Shown here: piece by piece, positions 26,390-36,472 of the stretch
How positions within the stretch are numbered: the stretch's first letter is position 1
How the letters are laid out: every line of letters begins with the position of its first letter
Assembly: GCA_947173495.1 (NCBI GenBank)
Contig: CAMWFQ010000004.1
Coordinates: forward strand, 124,001 to 188,000
DNA from: an uncultured Lachnospiraceae bacterium
Lineage (GTDB): Bacteria; Bacillota; Clostridia; Lachnospirales; Lachnospiraceae
Reading direction: 5' to 3'
DNA length: 64,000 nt
The notes under the pieces: generated by a model
The model's database searches: none
What the model was told of the DNA's origin: nothing
Seen by the model: the letters and a program-made list of their open reading frames with translations, nothing else
Made by a program: the position numbers and the translations under genes

Positions 26390-29300
26390 TCAGCGCCCGG
26401 TCTGTGCTTCGGGCCGGGATTTCAGGTTTTTATGTGCGGTGGAGAGCATTAACTTAATCCGGTTCAGCTGATTGACTTCACTGGCGCCCGGATCATAGTC
26501 AATGGCCACGATATTACTCAAAGGATACTGTCTGCGCAGCTCCTTGATGACACCCTTTCCCACAACGTGATTAGGAAGGCATCCGAAGGGCTGAGTACAG
26601 ACGATATTATTGACACCCATATGGATCAGCTCCAGCATTTCTCCTGTAAGAAACCAACCTTCTCCGGTCTGGTTCCCGATTGAGACAATGGATTTTGCAT
26701 TCTCTACCGTCTGATAAATGCTGGCAGGCGGCGTGAAGTTGTTGCTTTTTGCAAGGGCTTTGGCGGCACTGCTCCGCAGAAATTCAAGCGCGTCAATGCC
26801 AAGCTTTGAGAGAAAGGCGGCTTTTTTGCTGGTGCCCAGTTCCTGTGCCTTATAAATCTGATTATAGAAGCAGTAGAGCATGAAATCCAGAAGATCCGGA
26901 ACAACCGCTTCCGCGCCTTCCGCTTCCAGCAGTTCCACCAGATGATTGTTGGCTGCAGGAGCGAATTTCACCAGAATTTCTCCCACGATTCCGACTCTGG
27001 GTTTCGTTTCACCGGTGACGGGAATAGCATCAAATTCCTCTACGATCTGCCGGCACATTTTGCGAAAGGTGAAAAAGTTCAGATGCTTTGCGGACACAAA
27101 GGCCCTGCAGCGCTCCAGCCATTTGCGGTGGAGGGCATCCACACTTCCTTTTTCTTTCTCATAAGGACGCATGCGGTAAACGCAGCGCATGAAAATATCG
27201 CCGAATACGGCGCCGCAGGCAGCTCTGGCCAGCAGGTCAGAATTCAGATGAAAACCCGGATTGGATTCAATCCCGGCCATATTCAGGGAAATAACGGGAA
27301 TGTGGCTCATTCCGGCTTTTTCCAGTGCACGGCGGATAAAACCGATATAATTGGTCGCCCGGCACCCGCCGCCGGTCTGGGTCATAATGACCGCCACCTT
27401 CTGCAGATCATATTTTCCGGAAAGCAGCGCATCCATGATCTGGCCTACAACCATGAGAGACGGATAGCAGGCGTCATTGTTAACATATTTAAGTCCCACA
27501 TCCACGGCCCGCCGGTTGTCATTGGGAAGAACCTCAAAATGATAACCGCAGGCATGAAAAGCGCTTTCCAGAATATCAAAATGGATAGGAGACATCTGAG
27601 GACATAAAATGGTATAATCCCTGCGCATCTCTTCTGTAAATTGCACTTTTTCAATTGCAGAGGAACGAACACAGCGTTTCTTTTCCTGCTTTTCTCTCAC
27701 CCGGATGGCGGAGAGCAGAGAACGGATCCGGATCCGCGCGGCCCCCAGATTATTCACCTCGTCAATCTTTAAGCAGGTATAGATTTTATCGGAACCGGTC
27801 AGAATATCATTTACCTGATCGGTGGTTACGGCATCCAGGCCACAGCCGAAGGAGTTCAGCTGGATGAGATCCAGATACTCCACGTTTTTTACAAAGCTTG
27901 CGGCAGCATACAGACGGGAGTGATACATCCACTGATCAGATACAATCAACGGACGTTCCGGACTGGCCAGATGAGAAATACTGTCCTCTGTCAGTACGGC
28001 AATGTCGTAGGAGGTAATCAGCTCCGGTATGCCATGGTTGATCTCAGGATCGATATGGTAAGGTCTGCCGGCCAGAACGATTCCCCGTTTTCCGGTTTCT
28101 TTCAGATAGGAGAGAACCTCCTCGCCTTTTCTTTGCAGATCCTCTCTGGCGCTTGTCAGTTCTTTAAAGCCGAGCCGTGCGGCTTCCATGACTTCTTCCG
28201 CGGGCAGTTCTTTAAATTCTTTCACAAGAGCCTCAGAGACCGTCTTCAGATCCCGGAAGGACATAAAGGGATTACGCAGTATTGTTTCCCCTTTTCCGAT
28301 GGATTCCACATTATTTTTAATATTTTCAGAATAAGAAGTTACAATAGGACAGTTGTAGTGATTATTTGCATCTTCAAATTCATTTCGCTCATAAAAAAGA
28401 GCAGGATAAAAGATAAAATCAACCTTCTGATTGATCAGCCATTCCACATGACCGTGCGCAAGCTTGGCGGGATAGCATTCTGACTCACTGGGGATGGATT
28501 CAATTCCCAACTCGTAGATATTCCGGTTGGAAAGAGGGGAGAGAACCACCTGATAACCCAAATGGGTAAAGAAGGTAAACCAGAAAGGGTAATTCTCATA
28601 CATATTCAGAACGCGTGGGATCCCTACTCTGCCCCGGCGGGCTTCGTCGGCGGCAAGAGGCTCGTATCCGAAGATACGTTTTAGCTTGTAATCGAAAAGG
28701 TTAGGTACTTTATGTTCATTTTTCTGCTTTCCGAGTCCCCGCTCACAGCGGTTGCCGGAGATATACTGACGTCCCCCGGTGAAACGATTGATGGTCAGTC
28801 TGCAGTTATTGGTACATCCCTTACATTTGGCCATACTGGTCTCGAACTGAAGGGCGTTCAGTTTTTCGAAAGAGAGCATGGAGGTTTGATATTCTTCGCT
28901 GCAGCGTTCTCTTGCGATCAGAGCCGCTCCAAAGGCGCCCATAATCCCGGCAATATCAGGACGGATTGCTTCGCAGCCGGCAATAACCTCAAAACTCCGG
29001 AGCACGGCGTCATTATAAAAAGTTCCTCCCTGCACCACAATATTTTTGCCCAGGGCAGATGCGTCAGAGACTTTGATTACCTTAAACAGCGCATTCTTGA
29101 TCACAGAGTAGGCGAGACCCGCGGAAATATCGGGAACGCCCGCGCCTTCCTTCTGGGCCTGCTTTACCTTGGAATTCATAAATACGGTGCATCTTGTCCC
29201 CAGATCGATAGGATGCTCGGCAAAAAGAGCAGCCTGAGCAAAATCTTCCACAGAGTAATTCAGAGACTTGGCAAAGGTTTCAATAAAAGAGCCGCAGCCG

Positions 29301-30643
29301 GAGGAGCAGGCTTCATTTAACAGCACACTGTCCACGGTCTGATCTTTGATTTTGATGCACTTCATGTCCTGACCGCCGATATCCAGAATACAGTCCACTT
29401 CCGGATCAAAAAAAGCGGCGGCGTAGTAGTGCGCGACTGTTTCCACCTCCCCATCATCCAGAAGAAAAGCGGCTTTCATAAGAGATTCTCCGTATCCGGT
29501 GGAGCAGGAACGCGCAATCCGCACATCTTCGGGAAGAAGAGAATAAATCTCTTTCAGGGCTTTAATCGCAGTTTTTAAGGGGCTTCCATCATTACTGCTG
29601 TAAAAAGAATAAAGAAGAGAACCGTCCTCCCCTACAAGAGCAGCCTTGGTGGTAGTGCTTCCGGCGTCAATCCCCAGATAGCAGTCGCCGTGATAGGATG
29701 CAAGATCAGCGGTTTTTACATGATGCCGGGAATGGCGGGATGTAAATCGCTCATATTCCTCACGGGAGGAGAAAAGGGGCTCCATCCGCTCAACTTCAAA
29801 TTCCATTCGGATCTGTCCGGAAAGCTTTCCGGTCAGTTCATCCATGGTATAGGAAACCTCTTCTTTCGCATTCAGAGCGGAGCCGATGGCAGCGAACAGA
29901 TGAGAATGTTCCGTTTCAATCACATGTTCATCATCCAGCTTCAGCGTACGGATAAAAGCGGCTTTTAGTTCGGAAAGGAAATGTAAGGGGCCGCCCAGAA
30001 AGGCTACATGCCCCCGGATAGGTTTTCCACAGGCAAGCCCGCTGATCGTCTGATTGACGACTGCCTGGAAAATAGAAGCTGCCAGATCCTCTTTGGTAGC
30101 GCCATCATTGATCAGAGGCTGAATATCGGATTTGGCGAATACGCCGCATCGGGCGGCAATGGTATAGAGAGAATGATAGGAGGCGGCAAATTCGTTCAGC
30201 CCGCCGGCATCTGTCTGCAGAAGGGAAGCCATCTGATCGATAAAGGATCCGGTACCGCCGGCGCAGATTCCGTTCATGCGCTGTTCTACATTTCCGCCTT
30301 CAAAATAAATGATTTTGGCATCCTCGCCGCCCAGCTCAATGGCAACATCTGTTAAAGGAGCCATTTCTTTTAAGGCTGTGGCAACACTGATAACTTCCTG
30401 GACAAAAGGAATTTCCAGGTGATTGGCAAGGGTAAGACCACCGGAACCGGTGATCATGGGGCAGAGACGGATATTTCCCAGCCGGGTTTCCGCCTGCCCT
30501 AATAAATCGGAAAGAGTTTCTCTTATATTTGCAAAGTGTCTTTTATAATCTGAAAATACGATTGTATGAGCATCATTTAATATGGCGATCTTGACAGTGG
30601 TAGAACCGATGTCAATGCCAAGTGTATAGGATTGATTGTCCAT
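26390..30643 (-). CDS. Giant 2-hydroxyacyl-CoA dehydratase activator-like protein (two BadF/BadG ATPase domains, DUF2229, HgdB-like)
   Basis: The 1417-residue protein starts with two ASKHA-type ATPase domains of the BadF/BadG/BcrA/HgdC family: the phosphate-binding loops are [13 protein letters not shown] at about residue 9 and [13 protein letters not shown] at about 324. Each domain keeps two cysteines for a bridging [4Fe-4S] cluster (Cys127 and Cys166 in the first; [10 protein letters not shown] and GTRCTVF in the second). A Cys-rich segment follows ([12 protein letters not shown]), then a DUF2229 region and a C-terminal HgdB-like half. Proteins with this layout deliver electrons at very low potential by ATP hydrolysis; the acceptor here is unknown. 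No dedicated dehydratase subunits are adjacent. Confidence 0.92.
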   Translation of the reverse strand: MDNQSYTLGIDIGSTTVKIAILNDAHTIVFSDYKRHFANIRETLSDLLGQAETRLGNIRLCPMITGSGGLTLANHLEIPFVQEVISVATALKEMAPLTDVAIELGGEDAKIIYFEGGNVEQRMNGICAGGTGSFIDQMASLLQTDAGGLNEFAASYHSLYTIAARCGVFAKSDIQPLINDGATKEDLAASIFQAVVNQTISGLACGKPIRGHVAFLGGPLHFLSELKAAFIRTLKLDDEHVIETEHSHLFAAIGSALNAKEEVSYTMDELTGKLSGQIRMEFEVERMEPLFSSREEYERFTSRHSRHHVKTADLASYHGDCYLGIDAGSTTTKAALVGEDGSLLYSFYSSNDGSPLKTAIKALKEIYSLLPEDVRIARSCSTGYGESLMKAAFLLDDGEVETVAHYYAAAFFDPEVDCILDIGGQDMKCIKIKDQTVDSVLLNEACSSGCGSFIETFAKSLNYSVEDFAQAALFAEHPIDLGTRCTVFMNSKVKQAQKEGAGVPDISAGLAYSVIKNALFKVIKVSDASALGKNIVVQGGTFYNDAVLRSFEVIAGCEAIRPDIAGIMGAFGAALIARERCSEEYQTSMLSFEKLNALQFETSMAKCKGCTNNCRLTINRFTGGRQYISGNRCERGLGKQKNEHKVPNLFDYKLKRIFGYEPLAADEARRGRVGIPRVLNMYENYPFWFTFFTHLGYQVVLSPLSNRNIYELGIESIPSESECYPAKLAHGHVEWLINQKVDFIFYPALFYERNEFEDANNHYNCPIVTSYSENIKNNVESIGKGETILRNPFMSFRDLKTVSEALVKEFKELPAEEVMEAARLGFKELTSAREDLQRKGEEVLSYLKETGKRGIVLAGRPYHIDPEINHGIPELITSYDIAVLTEDSISHLASPERPLIVSDQWMYHSRLYAAASFVKNVEYLDLIQLNSFGCGLDAVTTDQVNDILTGSDKIYTCLKIDEVNNLGAARIRIRSLLSAIRVREKQEKKRCVRSSAIEKVQFTEEMRRDYTILCPQMSPIHFDILESAFHACGYHFEVLPNDNRRAVDVGLKYVNNDACYPSLMVVGQIMDALLSGKYDLQKVAVIMTQTGGGCRATNYIGFIRRALEKAGMSHIPVISLNMAGIESNPGFHLNSDLLARAACGAVFGDIFMRCVYRMRPYEKEKGSVDALHRKWLERCRAFVSAKHLNFFTFRKMCRQIVEEFDAIPVTGETKPRVGIVGEILVKFAPAANNHLVELLEAEGAEAVVPDLLDFMLYCFYNQIYKAQELGTSKKAAFLSKLGIDALEFLRSSAAKALAKSNNFTPPASIYQTVENAKSIVSIGNQTGEGWFLTGEMLELIHMGVNNIVCTQPFGCLPNHVVGKGVIKELRRQYPLSNIVAIDYDPGASEVNQLNRIKLMLSTAHKNLKSRPEAQTGR

Positions 30644-30714
30644 AATCTACCGCCTTTCTGTTATGAGACCGTATTCCGGTCTTCCTGCCGCCGCATTTTT
30701 CGACATGCGTTGTA

Positions 30715-30743
30715 ATTATACGACAGAGATTTTTAAAATGCAA
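30715..30743 (-). promoter_or_regulatory. Promoter of the activator-DUF4317 operon
   Basis: On the minus strand TTGCAT and TATAAT are separated by 17 nt, about 70 nt before the start codon. Confidence 0.65.
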
Positions 30744-30805
30744 CGAGGGAAAGGTAAACATTTTGTAAAGAATCCATTTAAATTTCTAAAAAAAGAATGG
30801 CTTTA

Positions 30806-30834
30806 TTTACAATTAGAATGAGGGGTGTTAGAAT
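30806..30834 (+). promoter_or_regulatory. Promoter of the rhomboid-like/sigma-like operon
   Basis: TTTACA (30806-30811) and TAGAAT (30829-30834) are 17 nt apart. Confidence 0.55.
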
Positions 30835-30887
30835 ATATGATGTTTCAGCCAAAGTAATGAATCAACCTTTGAAGGAGTAGGAAAATT

Positions 30888-31775
30888 ATGAAATTGTCTC
30901 ATAACTTTGAAAGAAAATTCGGGAAATACGCCATCAGAAATCTTTCTCTGGTATTGATTATATGTTATGCTTTCGGGTATATGTTTCAGTGGATCTATCC
31001 GAACCTGCTTTCTTATCTTTACCTGAACCCGTATGAGATTGTGTTTCACGGGCAGATATGGCGTCTCTTCACATGGCTGATCGTTCCTCCCGGAGGTTTT
31101 GATATCTTTACGCTTCTGATGCTGTACTTTTATTATTCGCTGGGAACCACACTGGAGCGTACCTGGGGAACCTACCGGTATAATGTCTATATCTTTTCCG
31201 GGATTCTGTTTACGATTCTGGGCGCATTTCTGCTTTTTGCCTATACGCTGCTGAGGGATGTGTTTGGCGGAGGAAATGGCGCGTTTACGGCGCTTTGGAT
31301 GATCAATGACAGTTATATGTCTCTGGCGCCCATGTTCAGTACCTATTATGTAAATATGTCTATTTTTCTGGCATCTGCCAGTACTTATCCCAATATGCAG
31401 CTTCTTTTGTTTTTCTTTATTCCCATTAAAATCAAGATCATGGGAATGATCTATGGCGCGTTGCTTGTTTTTGAGTTCATTACGGGAGGTATTGCGGACA
31501 GATTTGTGATTGCCGCATCCCTGATGAATTTTATTGTGTTTTTTATTGCCGGAAGAGGAAAGGTACACATGAGTCCCAGGCAGGCCAGGCGCCGGCAGGA
31601 ATTTAAGCGGGAGGTGAAAAAGACCACGAAGAGCACCAGACATAAATGTGCAGTGTGTGGAAGAACCGACGAAACCAATCCGGAGCTGGAATTCAGGTTC
31701 TGCTCCAAATGTGAAGGAAGTTATGAATATTGTCAGGATCACATTTTTACACATACGCATGTTAAGAGAGAGTGA
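30888..31775 (+). CDS. Rhomboid-like membrane protein with C-terminal zinc finger
   Basis: The 295-residue protein has about six membrane helices. Residues about 45-115 (PYEIVFHGQIWRLFTWLIVPP, then YYSLGTTLERTWGTYRYN) follow the rhomboid core, with the W-R motif in the first loop, but the GxSG serine motif of active rhomboid proteases is not found, so it is probably a pseudoprotease. The cytoplasmic tail is basic and ends in a cysteine/histidine cluster (CAVCG, CSKCEGSYEYC, then HTHVH-like residues) that could bind zinc. GAAGGAG precedes the ATG. The sigma-like gene begins 8 nt after the stop. Confidence 0.8.
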   Translation: MKLSHNFERKFGKYAIRNLSLVLIICYAFGYMFQWIYPNLLSYLYLNPYEIVFHGQIWRLFTWLIVPPGGFDIFTLLMLYFYYSLGTTLERTWGTYRYNVYIFSGILFTILGAFLLFAYTLLRDVFGGGNGAFTALWMINDSYMSLAPMFSTYYVNMSIFLASASTYPNMQLLLFFFIPIKIKIMGMIYGALLVFEFITGGIADRFVIAASLMNFIVFFIAGRGKVHMSPRQARRRQEFKREVKKTTKSTRHKCAVCGRTDETNPELEFRFCSKCEGSYEYCQDHIFTHTHVKRE

Positions 31776-31783
31776 GGACAGGA

Positions 31784-32524
31784 ATGGGGCAGGAGCAGGA
31801 AATAAAATTTGCGCGGACACTGGAAGAGGTAAAGAGCCTTGCAAAAAAGCAGCAGAACAGCATTTCAGAGGATCAGGTAAAGGAAGCCTTTAAGGAACTG
31901 TCATTGTCAGAGCAGCAGTTGGAGCTGGTGTATGATTATCTGAAAAAACACAGGATCGGCATTGGGGAGCCACTGGATCCGCAGGAGTATCTTTCAGACG
32001 GGGAGATCAACTATCTGGAAGAGTATAAAAAAGGACTTGAAGGGAAGGCCGGGCTCAGCGACGGACAGCGTCAGGCGCTGTTTCACGGGGCTATGGCAGG
32101 AGAGAAAAAAGCGCAGCAAGAACTGATCCATGCCTGTCTTTCACAGGTGGCAGAGATCTCCCGACTTTATGCCGGTCAGGGCGTTTCGCTGGACGATCTG
32201 ATCGGAGAGGGAAATCTTGCACTGTCCGCGGGGGTCACTATGCTGGGATGTCTGGAAAATGCCCGGGAAGCGGAAGGAATGCTGATGAAAATCATTATGG
32301 ATGCCATGGAAGAATGTATCGCGGAGAACAGCAGGGTACGGGACCAGGATAAAAGGGTGGAGGAGCAGGTCAATCAGGTGGCCAGAGGAGCGGAGAAACT
32401 GGCAAAAGAGCTCCGAAGAAAGGTAACGGCTCAGGAGCTGGCTCAGGAGACGGGAATGACGCTGGAAACCATTGAAGATGCCATGCGTATGAGCGGCTTT
32501 GCCATAGAGGACCTGGAGCGCTGA
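31784..32524 (+). CDS. Sigma-70-like protein with region 1.1 and partial regions 2-3 but no region 4
   Basis: The 246-residue protein has an N-terminal stretch like region 1.1 of housekeeping sigma factors (ISEDQVKEAFKELSLSEQQL). The middle segment SRLYAGQGVSLDDLIGEGNL aligns with regions 2.1-2.2, the RNA-polymerase clamp-binding part. Where promoter melting residues (aromatics of region 2.3) would be, the sequence is AEGMLMKIIMDAMEE without aromatics. A region 3-like helix-turn-helix (RRKVTAQELAQETGMTLETI) ends the protein; region 4 is absent. It could bind core polymerase without normal promoter use. The ATG at 31784 follows GAGGACAGGA. It sits in an operon with the rhomboid-like membrane protein. 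Confidence 0.8.
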   Translation: MGQEQEIKFARTLEEVKSLAKKQQNSISEDQVKEAFKELSLSEQQLELVYDYLKKHRIGIGEPLDPQEYLSDGEINYLEEYKKGLEGKAGLSDGQRQALFHGAMAGEKKAQQELIHACLSQVAEISRLYAGQGVSLDDLIGEGNLALSAGVTMLGCLENAREAEGMLMKIIMDAMEECIAENSRVRDQDKRVEEQVNQVARGAEKLAKELRRKVTAQELAQETGMTLETIEDAMRMSGFAIEDLER

Positions 32525-32544
32525 CAGGAAAGGCGGGGACTTTC

Positions 32545-32982
32545 GTGAAAATAAAAGAAAATTTGACCCGGTATGAGGATTTTAAATATGTGCTTCAGGA
32601 TGTGGGGAACCTTTACCTGGGAGCCGGCTTTTCTTATGAGGAGCTGCTCTTAAACGAGGCGGTTCCTTTTAAGCTCAAAGCGATTCTCAGACAGTATGTC
32701 CTGAAGGAAGCAGATCCGGAGAACACCCTTGAGAGTCAGTTTTATTATCTGGAGAAGGATTCTTTTCTTTACGAAATTTTCAGCCAGCTGAAGATCCGGA
32801 TCAAAGGGCAGGTGCAGAAAGAAAAGAAACATCTCTTCGGAAAAAGTACCGTTGTGTATCAGGAAAAAATTTATACCCTGCAGGAAATCACACAGATTAA
32901 TCTGGCAAAGAAAAAGGCATCCGGCCTTTTGATCAGCGAGATTATCGTATCCCAAATGGGGATGATGATGTTCAGCGTCTGA
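32545..32982 (+). CDS. Protein of unknown function, third gene of the sigma-like operon
   Basis: The 145-residue soluble protein starts with GTG 20 nt after the sigma-like gene, so it is likely co-transcribed. It has mixed helices and strands, an aromatic-rich N-terminal half and a Met-rich C-terminus (QMGMMMF). There is no known motif. Function unknown. Confidence 0.65.
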   Translation: MKIKENLTRYEDFKYVLQDVGNLYLGAGFSYEELLLNEAVPFKLKAILRQYVLKEADPENTLESQFYYLEKDSFLYEIFSQLKIRIKGQVQKEKKHLFGKSTVVYQEKIYTLQEITQINLAKKKASGLLISEIIVSQMGMMMFSV

Positions 32983-33090
32983 AAATTTTAAAAATGCTCT
33001 TGCAAAAAAGCACTTTTTTTGTTAGAATGTGTTCAGTCAGTCGGAAGTGATTGGCGGTTATGAATTTTGGTAAAATTCCCCTTTTACACT

Positions 33091-33126
33091 GAGCGGGTCA
33101 GAAACTTTGTTTCTGCTCGCTCTTTT
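33091..33126 (+). terminator. Terminator before repeat locus C
   Basis: GAGCG pairs with CGCTC and CAGAAAC with GTTTCTG around a TTT loop, with a small internal bulge, followed by TTTT. The 488-nt gap from 32983 to 33470 holds this terminator, three repeat units, a possible promoter (TTGCAA at 33000, TAGAAT at 33023) and a palindrome before the peptidase gene. Confidence 0.75.
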
Positions 33127-33128
33127 AT

Positions 33129-33209
33129 GTGCAGGGGCGCACAGATGAAATTGTTGCTTACGCAACGTGCGCCCCGCACGCGAGCAGGGAAAAAGTTCCC
33201 TGCTCGATT
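33129..33209 (+). repeat. Dispersed two-hairpin repeat, unit C1
   Basis: This is the cleanest copy. The outer stem GTGCAGGGGCGCAC pairs with GTGCGCCCCGCAC (33167-33179) with one bulged A; the inner hairpin is GTTGCTTACGCAAC; the second hairpin is a perfect 11-bp stem CGAGCAGGGAA with TTCCCTGCTCG around AAAG, followed by ATT. Confidence 0.9.
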
Positions 33210-33294
33210 GTGCATACCTTTACGGAGGAATATGCCGCTAAAGCGGCGCATGGGGCGCACAGCGAGCAGGGAGAAAAAGCATCCCTGCTCGATT
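33210..33294 (+). repeat. Dispersed two-hairpin repeat, unit C2
   Basis: The inner hairpin is GCCGCTAAAGCGGC and the second hairpin CGAGCAGGGA with TCCCTGCTCG. The left outer arm has decayed while the right arm GCATGGGGCGCAC matches that of unit F2. Confidence 0.8.
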
Positions 33295-33383
33295 GTACAG
33301 AGGCGCATAGATGAAATTGTTGCTTACGCAACGTGCGCCCCGCACGCGAGCAGGGAGAAAATCTTCCCTCTTACTCGATTTTT
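33295..33383 (+). repeat. Dispersed two-hairpin repeat, unit C3
   Basis: The inner hairpin is GTTGCTTACGCAAC and the right outer arm GTGCGCCCCGCAC; the left outer arm has a few changes (GTACAGAGGCGCAT). The second hairpin carries a small insertion in its 3' arm. It ends in GATTTTT. Confidence 0.8.
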
Positions 33384-33470
33384 CAGAACAGATAGGATAT
33401 ACTAAATATCAATTAAATACTGGGGCATGTTTCAAACATGCTTCGGGGAAATGTGAAGGGTGAAACATAT

Positions 33471-36398
33471 ATGGACAAACAGTTTGAAAAATGGAAGGCT
33501 TATCAGGTAATGGAAAAGAGAACGATCAGCGACCTGAATTCTGATGGATATCTGCTCAGGCACAGGAAAACAGGAGCGATGATTACGCTTCTTCTCAACG
33601 ACGATGAGAACAAGGTATTTTATATCGGATTCCGGACGCCTCCAAAGGACAGTACGGGAGTGGCTCATATTCTGGAACATTCCGTATTGTGCGGTTCTAA
33701 GAACTTCCCTGTGAAAGATCCCTTTATAGAATTGGTGAAGGGCTCTCTTAATACCTTTTTAAATGCCATGACCTATCCGGACAAGACCATTTATCCGGTA
33801 GCCAGCTGTAATGACCAGGACTTCAGGAATCTGGTACATGTCTATATGGATGCGGTTCTCTACCCCAATATTTACAAGGAAGAGAGAATTTTCAGACAGG
33901 AGGGCTGGCATTATGAGATGGAGGATGAACAGGATGATCTTACCATCAACGGTGTTGTCTATAATGAGATGAAGGGGGCTTTTTCCTCCGCGGACGAGCG
34001 GGTGGAGAGAGAGATTATGGATTCCCTTTATCCGGACACTGCCTACGGACTGGAATCGGGCGGTGATCCGGATGTGATCCCGGAGCTGACATATGAGGAT
34101 TTCCTTGCTTTCCATCAAAAATATTATCATCCTTCCAACAGCTTCATTTATCTCTATGGAAATATGGATGCGGAGGAGTACCTGACCTTTCTGGATGAAA
34201 AATATCTCTCGGATTTTGACGCGATCGAGGTGGATTCCGGGGTGGATGTCCAGAAGCCTTTTGAAAAGGTGCGGGAGCTGGTGAAAGAATATCCGGTGAT
34301 GGAGGAGGAGCCGGTAAAGGATAATACCTATCTGACTTATAATATTTCCATGGGAAGCAGCCTTGACAAAAAGCTCTATATTGCCATGGATGTGCTGGAT
34401 TACGTCCTGTGCTCCGCGCCGGGCGCGCCGGTCAAGCAGGCGCTGATAGATAAAGGAATCGGCAAGGATGTTTACAGTTCTATGGAAAACGGAATTTATC
34501 AGCCGTATTTTTCGATAATAGCCAAGAATGCACAGGAGGAGCAGAAGGAGGAATTCAGATCCACCATCGATGGGGTGCTTTCCCAAATTGTGAAAGAGGG
34601 ACTGGACCGGAAGGCACTTGCCGCTGCTATTAATTATTTTGAATTTAAATACAGGGAGGCGGACTATGGTTCCTTTCCCAAGGGGCTGATTATGGGAATG
34701 CAGGCTCTTGACAGCTGGCTCTATGATAAGGAACAGCCTTTTATGCATATCGAGGCTAATCGTACCTATGAGGAGCTGAAGCATTCTATTGATACGGGAT
34801 ACTTTGAACAGCTGATAAAGGAATATTTTCTGGAAAATACACATAAGACGATTCTGACGGTAAGGCCGGTCCCGGGGCTCACTGCGAAAAAAGAGAAAGC
34901 GCTCCACGAAAAGCTTCAGGCTTACAAAAATACGCTTTCACGGGAGGAAAAGCAGGAAATCGTAAAAGGAACAGCTTCTCTTCGGGAGTATCAGGAGGAA
35001 CCTAATGATCCGGAGGCACTAAAGACGATTCCGCTGCTGACCAGAGAGGATCTGAAAAAGGAGGCGGCGGATTATGTAAATGAAGTGCGCAGGGCGGATG
35101 ACACTACTATTCTTTTTCATGATATCTTTACCAACGGGATCGGTTATCTGAATCTGATCTTTGATCTGAAGGCGGTTCCGGCAAGATTGTTCCCCTATGT
35201 GGGAATCTTAAAGGCAGTTCTTGCCATGGTAGACACGGAGCACTACAGTTACAGCGAACTGTTTAACGAGGTAAATATCCACACAGGCGGGATCAGGGTT
35301 CTTGCCAATACCTACACCGACGCCGATGATCTGAAAAAGTACAGGACCACTCTGGAGATCCGCTCCAAGGCGCTCTACAAAGAGAGAGACAGAGCGATGG
35401 AGCTGATGAAGGAGATCATACTGACTTCACAGTTTGAAGATACAAAGCGTCTGTATGAGATTATTGCAGAGGCAAAATCCAGGATGCAGGCAGTTATGAG
35501 CAGTGCGGGGCATTCTCTTGCACTGATCAGAACCCTTTCCTACTTTTCGCCTACGGCGGCGGTCTCCGGGCAGATCAGCGGGATTCCGCAGTACTGGCTG
35601 CTGGTGGAGCTGGAGAAGAATTTCGAAGAGAGAAAGGAAGAGCTGGTCAGGAATCTGAAGGAGCTGTCCGAATGCATTTTCCGGCCGGAAAATCTTCTGG
35701 TAGATTATACGGCCGGGGAGGAAGGATATCCGGGACTGGAGCAGGCCGTGAGAATGCTGAAGGAGGATCTTTATACCGGAGATACAAAGGAGAAGGGATT
35801 TGTGCCGGAGCTTGTGAAAAAAAACGAGGCTTTTATGACGGCCGGCCAGGTTCAGTATGTGTGCAGGGCGGGAAATTTTATTCAGAAAGGCCTTCCCTAT
35901 ACAGGAGCGCTCAAGGTTCTTAAAGTGATGATGGGATATGATTATCTCTGGAATCAGGTGAGAGTAAAGGGCGGCGCCTATGGCTGCATGTGTAATTTCT
36001 ACAAAAACGGAGATGGATATTTCGTATCCTACAGAGATCCCAATCTGGAAAAAACCATAGAAGTATACGAAAATGCGGCGGATTATATCAAAAATGCAGA
36101 GCTTGGAGAGCGCGAGGTGACTCAGTTCGTCATAGGGGCTCTCAGCGAGCTCGACACGCCTATGACGCCGGCCACGCGTGGATTGTACTCTCTGGGGGGA
36201 TATATGACAGGACTTTCCATGGAGCGGCTGCAAAAAGAGAGAGACGAACTCCTTGCCGTCACGGCGGACACGATCAGAGGACTTTACCGTTATGTAGAGG
36301 CATTTATGGAGGATGAGTGTCTGTGCGTGGTAGGGAATGGAGAAAAGATCAGAGAAAACTGTGATCGCTTTGGGAAGATAGAACGATTGGATTTTTGA
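33471..36398 (+). CDS. M16C-family zinc metallopeptidase (presequence-protease/HypA-like)
   Basis: The 975-residue protein has the inverted zinc motif HILEH at about residues 66-70, with the third ligand glutamate in NEMKGAFSS about 75 residues later, and the M16C block HSVLCGSKNFPVKDPF. The second half carries the paired, non-catalytic M16 domains. The length and layout match bacterial relatives of mitochondrial presequence protease, which degrade short unfolded peptides in a closed chamber. It has no signal peptide, so it probably acts in the cytoplasm. The ATG at 33471 follows GAAGGGTG; a palindrome (GCATGTT/AACATGC, 33425-33441) lies just upstream. Confidence 0.93.
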   Translation: MDKQFEKWKAYQVMEKRTISDLNSDGYLLRHRKTGAMITLLLNDDENKVFYIGFRTPPKDSTGVAHILEHSVLCGSKNFPVKDPFIELVKGSLNTFLNAMTYPDKTIYPVASCNDQDFRNLVHVYMDAVLYPNIYKEERIFRQEGWHYEMEDEQDDLTINGVVYNEMKGAFSSADERVEREIMDSLYPDTAYGLESGGDPDVIPELTYEDFLAFHQKYYHPSNSFIYLYGNMDAEEYLTFLDEKYLSDFDAIEVDSGVDVQKPFEKVRELVKEYPVMEEEPVKDNTYLTYNISMGSSLDKKLYIAMDVLDYVLCSAPGAPVKQALIDKGIGKDVYSSMENGIYQPYFSIIAKNAQEEQKEEFRSTIDGVLSQIVKEGLDRKALAAAINYFEFKYREADYGSFPKGLIMGMQALDSWLYDKEQPFMHIEANRTYEELKHSIDTGYFEQLIKEYFLENTHKTILTVRPVPGLTAKKEKALHEKLQAYKNTLSREEKQEIVKGTASLREYQEEPNDPEALKTIPLLTREDLKKEAADYVNEVRRADDTTILFHDIFTNGIGYLNLIFDLKAVPARLFPYVGILKAVLAMVDTEHYSYSELFNEVNIHTGGIRVLANTYTDADDLKKYRTTLEIRSKALYKERDRAMELMKEIILTSQFEDTKRLYEIIAEAKSRMQAVMSSAGHSLALIRTLSYFSPTAAVSGQISGIPQYWLLVELEKNFEERKEELVRNLKELSECIFRPENLLVDYTAGEEGYPGLEQAVRMLKEDLYTGDTKEKGFVPELVKKNEAFMTAGQVQYVCRAGNFIQKGLPYTGALKVLKVMMGYDYLWNQVRVKGGAYGCMCNFYKNGDGYFVSYRDPNLEKTIEVYENAADYIKNAELGEREVTQFVIGALSELDTPMTPATRGLYSLGGYMTGLSMERLQKERDELLAVTADTIRGLYRYVEAFMEDECLCVVGNGEKIRENCDRFGKIERLDF

Positions 36399-36472
36399 CA
36401 ACTATTCCATAAATCCGGGAAGCTGAAACGTATCTGTAAATAAGGGAAACTTTAAATTTACCGCTTTCTTAT

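Noticed and set aside
33129-33383. Tandem units read as a CRISPR array
   Set aside because: The units are hairpins with no constant repeat plus variable spacer alternation, and no cas gene is present.
33067-33405. Open frames through repeat locus C on both strands (and similar ones at 12115-12384, 2531-2963, 57710-57967 and 59015-59323) that look like small repeated proteins
   Set aside because: They follow the repeat in all frames, have no ribosome binding site, and their similarity is explained by the hairpin DNA.
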